Below are positions 62,407 through 64,000 of a stretch of 64,000 bases of DNA, piece by piece; position 1 is the stretch's first letter, and every line of letters starts with the position of its first letter. The translations under genes were made by a program, and so were the position numbers. Below the pieces are notes generated by a model. The model had not been told where the DNA came from. It worked only from the letters and a program-made list of their open reading frames with translations, and searched no databases. Source of the stretch: Ifrita kowaldi (lineage: Eukaryota > Chordata > Aves > Passeriformes > Cinclosomatidae); contig VZRS01004071.1 of NCBI GenBank assembly GCA_013398055.1, positions 319,934 to 383,933 of the forward strand. The letters run 5' to 3'.

Positions 62407-62645
62407 TCTTAACAGTGCTTTGAGTTTTGGGATTTATCCACGGACAAAGTGATTATCCAAAAGAAGGACAATATATGTGGATTTGTTTGGGGATTTTTTA
62501 TTTATGGATGTGTAAAGGGGAAAAATGAGAAATAAATATATTTTATAACAGTTGTAAGCACTAATAATTCATATCTGTTGATTTAGCACTGGGACTGCAA
62601 AGACTGCACTTGGCCCCAGAGTTCTTCCCAAACTACCTCAGAAAG
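3430..62645 (+). CDS. ASAP1: ASAP1, partial coding region (24 constitutive exons plus one microexon)
   Basis: The spliced product is a multidomain Arf GTPase-activating protein: BAR (about residues 1-241 of this part), PH (about 265-357), ArfGAP zinc finger (about 374-495), ankyrin repeats (about 540-640), an acidic stretch and a proline-rich region. It stimulates GTP hydrolysis on Arf1/Arf5-class GTPases under PI(4,5)P2 control and links membrane curvature to focal adhesions and podosomes (family knowledge). All 24 exons have AG/GT borders and matching phases and total 2503 nt. I chose ASAP1 over its paralogue ASAP2 because the residues after the acidic stretch (SPIKKERSPRPQSF) and the RPPPPPPGHKR segment match ASAP1 as I remember it, and ASAP2 differs there. 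The start codon and the C-terminal SH3 exons lie outside the window. Confidence 0.96.
4925..4946. repeat. T22 homopolymer
   Basis: An uninterrupted run of 22 T followed by AAAC. No retroposed body is recognisable beside it. Confidence 0.9.
5596..5845. repeat. G/T-rich strand-asymmetric low-complexity tract
   Basis: About 250 bases that are nearly all G and T on the + strand, with repeated units such as GGTTTGGTTTGG, TTTGTTTGTTTG and several GGG/GGGG runs. The long apparent open frames on both strands here (poly-Lys/Thr/Gln or Phe/Gly/Trp) come from the biased composition and are not genes. Confidence 0.85.
6480..7190 (-). mobile_element. possible ancient CR1/L3-like LINE remnant
   Basis: Short stretches resemble, from memory, the antisense 3' half of an old amniote CR1/L3 family. 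One is ACCAAAGGTACTGAGTTGGATCAGCAGTCTGCACA near 6490. The clearest is CCACCAATTCTGTTCTGCACTGTAGTTGCTACAAATTT at about 7127-7164. Their order agrees with the clearer copy at 19020-20860, but the sequence between them is too diverged to call. Confidence 0.35.
11584..11729 (+). CDS. ASAP1: ASAP1 exon, BAR domain (146 nt)
   Basis: Encodes the end of the split Asp codon then HVQNEENYAQVLDKFGSNFL, continuing through LTKELSTLLKNL. This is core BAR helix 1/2 sequence with a regular heptad-like pattern. Acceptor TTTGCAG after a T-rich tract; donor GTGAGG. It enters after one base of a codon and leaves in phase 0. Length and splice phases fit its neighbours exactly. Confidence 0.95.
11730..15180 (+). 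other. ASAP1: ASAP1 intron (3.45 kb)
   Basis: AT-rich, with a (TTTA)n microsatellite at 12801-12822. No CR1 copy or exon is recognised. Several small open frames show no coding character. Confidence 0.7.
12801..12822. repeat. (TTTA)n microsatellite
   Basis: About five and a half copies of TTTA, followed by AAAATAG. Confidence 0.9.
15181..15255 (+). CDS. ASAP1: ASAP1 exon, BAR domain (75 nt)
   Basis: Encodes LQGLSHNVIFTLDSLLKGDL then KGVKG, the helix-helix hairpin region of the BAR domain. Acceptor TTTTTAG, donor GTAAGT. Phase 0 at both ends, so skipping this exon would keep the frame. Confidence 0.95.
15256..15596 (+). other. ASAP1: ASAP1 intron (341 bp)
   Basis: Short AT-rich intron. Nothing beyond splice signals is seen. 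Confidence 0.85.
15597..15646 (+). CDS. ASAP1: ASAP1 exon, BAR domain (50 nt)
   Basis: Encodes DLKKPFDKAWKDYETK and two bases of the next Phe codon. Acceptor CCTAAG, a weak pyrimidine context directly after a T-rich stretch; donor GTAAGT. The lysine-rich segment lies on the concave, membrane-facing surface expected of BAR domains (inferred from the family). Confidence 0.94.
15647..16025 (+). other. ASAP1: ASAP1 intron (379 bp)
   Basis: Holds a degenerate ATT/AGT triplet tract at 15713-15798 and ends in the acceptor TTTCAG. Confidence 0.85.
15713..15798. repeat. degenerate TTAG/TTA triplet-like microsatellite
   Basis: Repeats of AGT ATT AGC ATT AGT ATT AGT drift into TTG TTA TTG TTG TTG TTA. 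It lies inside a 379-bp intron between two BAR exons. Confidence 0.8.
16026..16155 (+). CDS. ASAP1: ASAP1 exon, BAR domain (130 nt)
   Basis: Encodes the end of Phe then TKIEKEKREHAKQHGMIRTE, then the ITGAEIAEEMEKERR segment and LFQLQMCE. This is a highly charged amphipathic BAR helix, with regular Lys/Glu spacing typical of a dimeric coiled coil. Acceptor TTTCAG, donor GTAAGA. It enters after two codon bases and ends in phase 0. Confidence 0.95.
16156..16921 (+). other. ASAP1: ASAP1 intron (766 bp)
   Basis: AT-rich. No repeat or exon is recognised. Confidence 0.8.
16922..17007 (+). CDS. ASAP1: ASAP1 exon, BAR domain (86 nt)
   Basis: Encodes YLIKVNEIKTKKGVDLLQNL then IKYYHAQC and two bases of Asn. 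Acceptor TGTACAG, donor GTAAGT. The sequence is near identical to other vertebrate ASAP1 proteins (from memory). Confidence 0.95.
17008..17771 (+). other. ASAP1: ASAP1 intron (764 bp)
   Basis: AT-rich, with a small G/T-rich patch near 17605-17640. Nothing else is recognised. Confidence 0.8.
17772..17847 (+). CDS. ASAP1: ASAP1 exon, BAR domain (76 nt)
   Basis: Completes Asn, then encodes FFQDGLKTADKLKQYIEKLA and ADLYN, the last long BAR helix. Acceptor TTCCAG, donor GTAAGT. Ends in phase 0. Confidence 0.95.
17848..18677 (+). other. ASAP1: ASAP1 intron (830 bp)
   Basis: AT-rich. No repeat or gene is recognised. Confidence 0.8.
18678..18764 (+). CDS. ASAP1: ASAP1 exon, end of BAR domain (87 nt)
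   Basis: Encodes IKQTQDEEKKQLTALRDLIK then SSLQLDQKE, the C-terminal end of the BAR helix bundle before the linker to the PH domain. Acceptor TCTATAG, donor GTAAAT. Phase 0 at both ends. The next constitutive exon begins at 24923, 6.2 kb away, with a microexon between them. Confidence 0.95.
19020..20860 (-). mobile_element. ancient CR1/L3-like LINE, 3' part, strongly diverged
   Basis: Read on the + strand, several ordered blocks resemble from memory the antisense 3' half of the old amniote CR1/L3 family. These are TTCATCTAGCCCACCATCCTGTCC (19042), GGAAAAATCTTTCCCCTTTTATTTGTTTTAAAC (about 19997), AACATTGACTTGCTTTTTGGCC (about 20138), a CACTTGGCATTTTTTTATGC block (20264), TTGTTCACCCTTTTCCAGATTG (20407), GGTCCAGGTACACTGCATCAAT (about 20586) and ACAAAAGCCGCACTGATTTT (20668). 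All reading frames are broken. It is much older than the other CR1 copies in the window. Confidence 0.7.
23805..23825. repeat. T21 homopolymer
   Basis: An uninterrupted T run inside a longer pyrimidine stretch from about 23786. No adjoining retroposon is recognised. Confidence 0.85.
24306..24348 (+). promoter_or_regulatory. splice-regulatory tract upstream of the microexon
   Basis: A compact 3' splice region with TGC triplets at 24306-24308, 24325-24327 and 24331-24333, a CT-rich block TCTCTTTCCTCT at 24311-24322, and the acceptor GATCGAAG ending at 24348. UGC motifs close to the acceptor next to CU-rich tracts are the known arrangement for microexons promoted by SRRM4 (nSR100) and repressed by PTB proteins. 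That this applies here is inference. Confidence 0.6.
24349..24357 (+). CDS. ASAP1: ASAP1 9-nt microexon encoding Ser-Arg-Arg
   Basis: Nine bases, TCTAGGAGA, lie between an AG (24347-24348) and a perfect GTAAGT donor (24358). The exons on either side meet in phase 0, so inclusion inserts S-R-R between QKE and DSQSRQ without shifting the frame. I recall ASAP1 isoforms with SRR at exactly this place (from memory, unchecked). The insert lies in the BAR-PH linker. Inclusion is probably cell-type specific, and neural is the usual pattern for exons this short. Confidence 0.82.
24358..24922 (+). other. ASAP1: ASAP1 intron (565 bp)
   Basis: AT-rich with several T and A homopolymers. It ends in CCCTTTTTCAG. 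No repeat family is recognised. Confidence 0.8.
24923..25023 (+). CDS. ASAP1: ASAP1 exon, linker and start of PH domain (101 nt)
   Basis: Encodes DSQSRQGGYSMHQLQGNKEY then GSEKKGYLLKKSD and two bases of Gly. The KKGYLLKKSDG segment is the first strand and basic loop of the PH domain, which binds PI(4,5)P2 and is needed for GAP stimulation in this family. Acceptor TTTTTCAG, donor GTATGT. Confidence 0.95.
25024..25442 (+). other. ASAP1: ASAP1 intron (419 bp)
   Basis: AT-rich. Nothing recognised besides splice signals. Confidence 0.8.
25443..25512 (+). CDS. ASAP1: ASAP1 exon, PH domain (70 nt)
   Basis: Completes Gly, then encodes LRKVWQRRKCTVKNGILTIS and HAT. The KVWQRRKC block is PH strand 2, with the basic residues expected to contact phosphoinositide. 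Acceptor TATGTAG, donor GTAAGT. The first residue after Gly is Leu, where I recall Ile in human ASAP1. Confidence 0.95.
25513..26657 (+). other. ASAP1: ASAP1 intron (1.15 kb)
   Basis: AT-rich. No interspersed repeat or gene is recognised. It ends in TCTTTTTAG. Confidence 0.75.
26658..26745 (+). CDS. ASAP1: ASAP1 exon, PH domain (88 nt)
   Basis: Encodes SNRQPAKLNLLTCQVKPNAE then DKKSFDLIS and the first base of His, central strands of the PH fold. Acceptor TTTTTAG, donor GTATGT. Confidence 0.95.
26746..27833 (+). other. ASAP1: ASAP1 intron (1.09 kb)
   Basis: No repeat family or exon is recognised. Small open frames at 26849-27361 on the minus strand look random. Confidence 0.75.
27834..27882 (+). 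CDS. ASAP1: ASAP1 exon, PH domain (49 nt)
   Basis: Completes His, then encodes NRTYHFQAEDEQEYV and two bases of Ala, the last strands of the PH domain leading into its C-terminal helix. Acceptor TATTTCAG, donor GTAAGA. One of the shortest constitutive exons in the window. Confidence 0.94.
29231..29590 (-). mobile_element. CR1 LINE 3' fragment
   Basis: Starts on the + strand with AAGAATCCTAGAATATCTTAA, then AAGGGACCCACAAGGATCATTGAGTCCAACTCCCTGCTCC, a standard antisense CR1 3' UTR. It continues through AGGGAGCCCATTCCAGTGACTG and CATTGAAGAACCTTTTCCTGGTGTCC to AGTTCAGCACCTCCCCTTCTGC. The 179-codon minus-strand open frame across 29362-29901 lies largely on this element and is not a host gene. Confidence 0.92.
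30038..30070. repeat. (AAT)n microsatellite
   Basis: About ten ATA/AAT triplets with one TT interruption at the left end. Confidence 0.9.
31061..31345 (-). mobile_element. CR1 LINE 3' fragment
   Basis: Antisense CR1 tail on the + strand: GAATAGTATCGTAGACTTACTTAGG then TTGGAAAAGACTTTTAATATCATTGAGTCCAGCCATTAATC, a CCCTCCAGGGATGGCGGCCC segment, CTTGTTCCACTGCTTAA and CTAATATCCAATCTAAACCTC. 5'-truncated and inactive. Confidence 0.92.
32993..33006 (+). promoter_or_regulatory. RFX X-box-like palindrome
   Basis: GTTGCCATGGCAAT differs at one end base from the palindromic RFX-family site GTTGCCATGGCAAC. It lies in a less AT-rich patch (about 32940-33060) with a nearby TAAT homeobox-type core (GTCATTAATTT at 33008). 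Enhancer function is inference. Confidence 0.5.
33522..33685 (+). CDS. ASAP1: ASAP1 exon, PH end and first half of ArfGAP zinc finger (164 nt)
   Basis: Completes Ala, then encodes WISVLTNSKEEALNMAFRGE, the PH C-terminal helix, followed by NSLEDLTKAIIDDIQRLPGN and EVCCDCGSP. Cys392 and Cys395 are the first two zinc ligands of the ArfGAP finger; the second pair is on the next exon. Acceptor TGTGCTAG, donor GTATCT. Loss of this exon would break the frame and the zinc site. Confidence 0.96.
33686..35242 (+). other. ASAP1: ASAP1 intron (1.56 kb)
   Basis: No repeat family or gene is recognised. A 67-codon open frame at 34022-34225 (starts MIVEKLTW) has no family resemblance and no splice context. 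Confidence 0.75.
35243..35376 (+). CDS. ASAP1: ASAP1 exon, ArfGAP catalytic core (134 nt)
   Basis: Completes Asp, then encodes PTWLSTNLGILTCIECSGIH and REMGVHISRIQS up to GTSELL. It supplies Cys412 and Cys415, completing C-x2-C-x16-C-x2-C, and Arg420 in the IHRE motif, the arginine finger for GTP hydrolysis on Arf in this family. All key catalytic residues are intact. Acceptor TTCTACAG, donor GTAAGT. Confidence 0.97.
35377..36438 (+). other. ASAP1: ASAP1 intron (1.06 kb)
   Basis: AT-rich. The apparent 124-codon frame over 36160-36534 is the downstream exon extended backwards into intron, not a longer exon: the acceptor TATTGCAG at 36438 is clear. Confidence 0.8.
36439..36530 (+). CDS. ASAP1: ASAP1 exon, ArfGAP domain (92 nt)
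   Basis: Encodes LAKNVGNTSFNDIMEGNLPS then PSPKPSPSSD and two bases of Met. The NVGN..FN motif is a standard part of the ArfGAP fold. The PSPSPKPSPSS insertion is a Ser/Pro-rich loop. Acceptor TATTGCAG, donor GTAAGT. Confidence 0.96.
36531..37084 (+). other. ASAP1: ASAP1 intron (554 bp)
   Basis: Nothing recognised beyond splice signals. Confidence 0.8.
37085..37271 (+). CDS. ASAP1: ASAP1 exon, ArfGAP end to ankyrin region (187 nt)
   Basis: Completes Met, then encodes TARKEFITAKYVDHKFSRKT followed by the SELLEAVKSRDLLALIQVYA segment and EGVELMEPLLEPGQ. The YVDHKFSRK block closes the ArfGAP domain. LLEAVKSRDLLALIQVYAEG is the start of the ankyrin stack. Acceptor CCCCACAG, donor GTAAGC, ends in phase 0. 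Confidence 0.96.
37783..37796. repeat. (TG)7 microsatellite
   Basis: Seven TG units followed by TATC. Confidence 0.85.
38536..39272 (+). mobile_element. CR1 LINE 3' copy, about 740 bp
   Basis: Sense-strand CR1 sequence from the end of the reverse-transcriptase region to the tail. Landmarks include GACCTAGGGGTCCTGATGAACACCAAG, GTGCTGTGCCCAGCTCTGGGCTCC, GGAGCACCTGGAAAGGCTGAGAGATCTGGGACTGTTCAGC, ACCTGCAGGGAGAGGGGAAAG and the tail GGGAGGTTGGACTAGACAACC before TTCAACTGTTCTGCAAGTC. The frame is broken. It inserted in the same direction as ASAP1 transcription. Confidence 0.93.
39702..39787 (+). CDS. ASAP1: ASAP1 exon, ankyrin repeats (86 nt)
   Basis: Encodes EPGETALHLAVRTADQTSLH then LVDFLVQN and two bases of Cys. 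GETALHLAV..TSLHLVDFLVQ is a textbook ankyrin repeat (TALHLA plus a second helix). Acceptor GTTTAG, donor GTATGG, which is weaker than most here. Confidence 0.95.
39788..41331 (+). other. ASAP1: ASAP1 intron (1.54 kb)
   Basis: AT-rich. No repeat family or gene is recognised. Confidence 0.78.
41332..41447 (+). CDS. ASAP1: ASAP1 exon, ankyrin repeats (116 nt)
   Basis: Completes Cys, then encodes GNLDKQTALGNTVLHYCSIY and NKPECLKLLLRGKPTIDV with one base left over. This is the second ankyrin repeat (NTVLHYC, then a CLKLLL helix). Acceptor TTTTTTTAG, donor GTAAGT. Confidence 0.95.
41448..43622 (+). other. ASAP1: ASAP1 intron (2.2 kb)
   Basis: Contains a T/G-rich low-complexity tract at 43193-43256. 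The sequence at 42600-42900 gives an 88-codon minus-strand frame (starts MPWRWNRE) that I could not assign; I treat it as unrecognised. Confidence 0.72.
43193..43256. repeat. T/G-rich low-complexity tract
   Basis: Units such as GTTTGTTTGTTTG with long T runs. Similar in kind to the tract at 5596-5845. Confidence 0.8.
43623..43690 (+). CDS. ASAP1: ASAP1 exon, ankyrin repeats (68 nt)
   Basis: Completes Val, then encodes NQAGETALDTAKRVKAVQCE and EL, the third ankyrin repeat (GETALDTAK). Acceptor TTTTGTAG, donor GTAAGA, ends in phase 0. The open frame continues for some distance into the intron, but the donor is clear. Confidence 0.95.
43691..46191 (+). other. ASAP1: ASAP1 intron (2.5 kb)
   Basis: Holds a T17 run at 45197-45213 and otherwise unassigned AT-rich sequence. 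Confidence 0.75.
46192..46299 (+). CDS. ASAP1: ASAP1 exon, end of ankyrin region and acidic stretch (108 nt)
   Basis: Encodes LSQAKAGKLNPHVHVEYEWN then LRQDEIDESDDDLDDK. The HVHVEYEW motif and the DESDDDLDD acidic cluster mark the boundary between folded domains and the flexible C-terminal half. Acceptor TCTTTCAG, donor GTGAGT. Phase 0 at both ends, so the exon is skippable in frame. Confidence 0.96.
46300..47641 (+). other. ASAP1: ASAP1 intron (1.34 kb)
   Basis: No repeat is recognised. It includes a 98-codon + strand open frame (46840-47136) richer in charged and Cys residues than neighbouring chance frames. It has no splice sites that fit the ASAP1 phase. Confidence 0.7.
47642..47870 (+). 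CDS. ASAP1: ASAP1 exon, Ser/Pro-rich region (229 nt)
   Basis: Encodes PSPIKKERSPRPQSFCHSSS, then ISPQDKLTHPSFSTPRDKQR, LSYGAFTNQIF and the SPTSPTSDAPPLPPRNAGK segment. The start is diagnostic of ASAP1 rather than ASAP2. The APPLPPRN segment is a class II-like SH3 ligand. Many SP/TP sites suggest proline-directed phosphorylation (inference). Acceptor TATTCACAG, donor GTAAGT. Retaining the intron would add about 20 codons and then a stop near 47932. Confidence 0.96.
53017..53041. repeat. TA/TG alternating microsatellite
   Basis: GTATATATATATGTGTGTATATAC, a purine-pyrimidine alternating stretch immediately 5' of the CR1 element. Confidence 0.8.
53050..54460 (+). mobile_element. CR1 LINE with 5' part joined to 3' tail (internally deleted)
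   Basis: Sense-orientation CR1. It has upstream non-coding/ORF1-side sequence (about 53300-53600), then the start of the endonuclease ORF: AGCATGGACAATGAACAGGAGGAGCTGGG, GGATGGCTATAAACTCTTCAG, GAATCTGTTAGAGACCACCC, GGACCTGCTGTTTGTGAAGAGAGAAGG and TTTGGCCTGTTTAGG. At about 54372 it jumps directly to the CR1 3' end, GAGACATGGTTTAGCGGTGGACTTGGCAGTGT, ending in GTGATTCTATGATACAG. The reverse-transcriptase region is absent and frames are broken. Confidence 0.9.
55078..55265. promoter_or_regulatory. isolated intronic CpG-rich patch
   Basis: About 190 bases of very GC-rich, CpG-dense sequence (GGCGGGGCGCGGTGCAGTGCGCGCGGCCGCCGCC and on) in otherwise AT-rich intron. It could be a small CpG island, an insulator or an alternative promoter. 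No matching first exon of ASAP1 is evident. Minus-strand frames across it come from the composition. Confidence 0.6.
55134..55150 (+). promoter_or_regulatory. CTCF-like motif
   Basis: CCGCCAGGGGGCGGTGG closely fits the CTCF core CCASYAGRKGGCRSY: the invariant CC, AGGGGGCG and following bases are present. It sits in the middle of the CpG-rich patch. Confidence 0.6.
57398..57559 (+). CDS. ASAP1: ASAP1 exon, proline-rich SH3 ligands (162 nt)
   Basis: Completes Gly, then encodes PPSTLPLSTQTSSGSSTLSK, then KRPPPPPPGHKRTLSDPPSP and LPHGPQNKGPIPW with one base of Gly. The KKRPPPPPPGHKR segment is a basic polyproline ligand typical of SH3 partners (Src-family and CIN85-type binding is known for ASAP1). 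RTLSDP is a possible basophilic kinase site. Acceptor TTTTGCAG, donor GTGAGT. Confidence 0.96.
57560..60452 (+). other. ASAP1: ASAP1 intron (2.9 kb)
   Basis: A C/T-rich low-complexity stretch at 57840-57925 produces chance frames on both strands. The rest is unassigned AT-rich sequence ending in a long T tract and CACCTCAG. Confidence 0.75.
57840..57925. repeat. pyrimidine-rich (CTCTGC/CTG) low-complexity stretch
   Basis: Repeats of CCTCTGCCTCTGCTTC, then CCCCTCCCCTGCTGCTGCTGCTGTGCC on the + strand. Confidence 0.7.
60453..60519 (+). CDS. ASAP1: ASAP1 exon, proline/serine-rich region (67 nt)
   Basis: Completes Gly, then encodes NDLGPPSTKAANKFEGMSQQ, S and two bases of Ser. Acceptor CACCTCAG after a long T tract; donor GTAAAA, weaker than most here. 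The KFEG.SQQS block matches ASAP1 as I remember it. Confidence 0.94.
61536..61604 (+). mobile_element. CR1 3' tail fragment
   Basis: AGGAGCTGGGCTTCGATGATCTTGGTGGGCCCCTTCCAACTCAGGATATTCTATGATCCTATGATT is the terminal part of a CR1 3' UTR with its octamer-like end repeats. The element may extend upstream into the unassigned GC-richer DNA, but I cannot show this. Confidence 0.85.
62354..62401. repeat. A48 homopolymer
   Basis: 48 consecutive A after TTTTTCTCCG. No polyadenylation signal or retroposed body is recognised upstream. Homopolymer length in assemblies is unreliable. Confidence 0.9.
62587..62645 (+). CDS. ASAP1: ASAP1 exon, proline-rich region (59 nt), last exon in window
   Basis: Completes Ser, then encodes TGTAKTALGPRVLPKLPQK and one base of the next codon. 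Acceptor GATTTAG, donor GTAAGA. The reading frame continues into exons beyond the window, expected to carry the DLPPKP-type repeats and the SH3 domain. Confidence 0.95.
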
Positions 62646-64000
62646 GTAAGAGATCTCTGTGGTTGTTCTCATAATGGCATCTTTTGAGTGTAGGTGAAAG
62701 TAGATACTTGTTTTAAATATATGGATCTTTTCAGCAGAAAATTTATTTCTGAAATGCCACAAACCATGAAAGCTTCACAAGACTGAAAGGATTTTGGAAG
62801 ATGGGGAAGGCTTTTATTAAACTGAAAAAAATACATCTAGGGAGGAAAAAAAAATCATGAACTAATTGAAGCTGGAAAGACCTCAGGAGGTCTTGTGGTC
62901 CCATCCAGCACTGGGAGCAGGGCCAACTTTCTGCCATGAGAGCAGGTTGCTCAAGGCCACGTCCAGTCACGTTTTGAGTATCTCCATGAATAACTTCTCT
63001 GGGCTTCTGTTGCTATCCTAGACCACTCTAGTTGTTTTTTGGGGGTTTTTTTCCTAATATCTCTAAGTCCAATTTCTTGATACCTTGGAGCAAACTGTAT
63101 CTGTGCCATGTTCTGGCAGTCAGGGTTGTGGTCAGTGCAACTACTTTGGAAAGAATCAGGTATTGTTACATGCTCATTTATGTGTCAGTGACAAACTTGC
63201 TGAGACCATCATCCCAGGGAACACCTTTCTTTTAGAAATGTTTTTTTCTAATCTCTTTAAACTCACACAGCAGGTTTTATTTAGTTTTTTTGAGTTGTTG
63301 CATCAATTGACTAAAAAGTAGAAAGTAGACCTACTTTGTAGCTTTGTCTGGATACAGAATCCATCAAAAATATGTTACATCTGTATGAGTGAATGATCAC
63401 CATAGGGCCTGAAGATCAGGAAATGCTGCTTGTCCAAAATTCTGAAGCTAGGTGTCTGAAATTGAGAGTGCAAATCATTTTTAATAGAAAAAAGCAAATG
63501 TAAAATTTCAACTTCATTAAATTACAATTATTCTGACATGGTATCATCTTTTGAAAGAGACATCAATGATGTGCTAGGATGAGACTGTGAAGGAAGTCAA
63601 CACTTCCCTGATTTAAAATTATATAGGTAAAAATTTAAGAAGGGCCAAATCAAAGCACTTTGATAAGGGCTGCTATCAGGGTTTTTCATATCATTTACAT
63701 CTCCAACCCATGTGGATGATCAGTGTGTGTGTACATCTGCTATGAGGTAAGTCTAGGAAACAGAGCCATATACAGGGATCAACATAGACATTTTTTTTAA
63801 ACAAAACATCTGATAGTAATTATACAATTTCTTTCATGGAAACTGTGCAGATGGGGCTTTTTTATTATTATTATTTTGATACAAGTAATCAGAGATATAT
63901 CATGGAAGTGTTTTTGCAGTGGGTGATATCCAAAGGAAGTGTTGTGGCTTTCACAGTCAAATGTCAGGCCACCTTTTTGGCTGGTAGAATACAGTACTAA
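62646..64000 (+). other. ASAP1: ASAP1 intron, 5' part
   Basis: Contains a minus-strand diverged CR1 copy (62846-63260) and a short TTA repeat near 63861-63875. The intron runs off the window. Confidence 0.75.
62846..63260 (-). mobile_element. CR1 LINE 3' fragment, diverged
   Basis: Antisense CR1 on the + strand: AGCTGGAAAGACCTCAGGAGGTCTTGTGGTCCCATCCAGC, GCTCAAGGCCACGTCCAGTCACGTTTTGAGTATCTCC, a CTCTGGGCTTCTGTT segment and CCTAATATCTCTAAGTCC. More diverged than the copies at 1963 and 31061. Confidence 0.82.

Larger units (their letters stand above)
60520..62586 (+). other. ASAP1: ASAP1 intron (2.07 kb)
   Basis: Contains a moderately GC-rich unassigned stretch (60640-61530), a short CR1 tail (61536-61604) and an A48 run (62354-62401). 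Small open frames here show no family resemblance. Confidence 0.72.

Noticed and set aside
1..64000. Search for tRNA, rRNA, CRISPR arrays, bacterial operons or viral genes
   Set aside because: None seen. The window is a vertebrate gene with introns and LINE repeats, and no retroviral LTR or gene could be recognised by eye.

Overview
The window is vertebrate nuclear DNA, almost certainly from a bird. It is AT-rich and mostly intronic. It carries several interspersed CR1 LINE copies, some ending in the avian-type tail with repeats of the form TTCTATGAT. It is filled by one protein-coding gene on the + strand, which I recognise as ASAP1 (ArfGAP with SH3 domain, ankyrin repeat and PH domain 1; also DDEF1/AMAP1).

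Twenty-four constitutive coding exons (3430 to 62645) join in a consistent reading frame. Every junction has AG/GT ends and the phases agree. The exon total is 2503 nt, giving 834 complete codons plus one base. The first exons (N-terminus and first part of the BAR domain) lie upstream of the window. The last exons (rest of the proline-rich region and the SH3 domain) lie downstream. Residue numbers below count from the first codon in the window.

Layout by domain: 3430-18764, eight exons for the BAR domain (residues about 1-241); 24349-24357, a probable 9-nt microexon; 24923-33685, BAR-PH linker and PH domain, continuing into the ArfGAP domain; 33522-37271, zinc-finger ArfGAP domain (C-x2-C-x16-C-x2-C, arginine finger) and the start of the ankyrin region; 37085-46299, ankyrin repeats and an acidic tail; 47642-62645, the proline/serine-rich SH3-ligand region. 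Together these make a membrane-curvature-sensing, phosphoinositide-regulated GTPase-activating protein for Arf GTPases that works at focal adhesions, podosomes and recycling membranes.

The rest is intron. It holds at least seven CR1 copies or fragments, including an internally deleted copy with its 5' part joined to its 3' tail (53050-54460). A much older CR1/L3-like LINE is spread over 19020-20860. There are also simple repeats, a 250-bp G/T-only tract, an isolated CpG-rich patch with a CTCF-like motif (55078-55265), and a near-perfect RFX X-box (32993-33006). I see no second gene, tRNA, rRNA or CRISPR array. The most interesting item is the SRR microexon at 24349-24357, which sits between the BAR and PH domains and has the sequence layout of a neural microexon.
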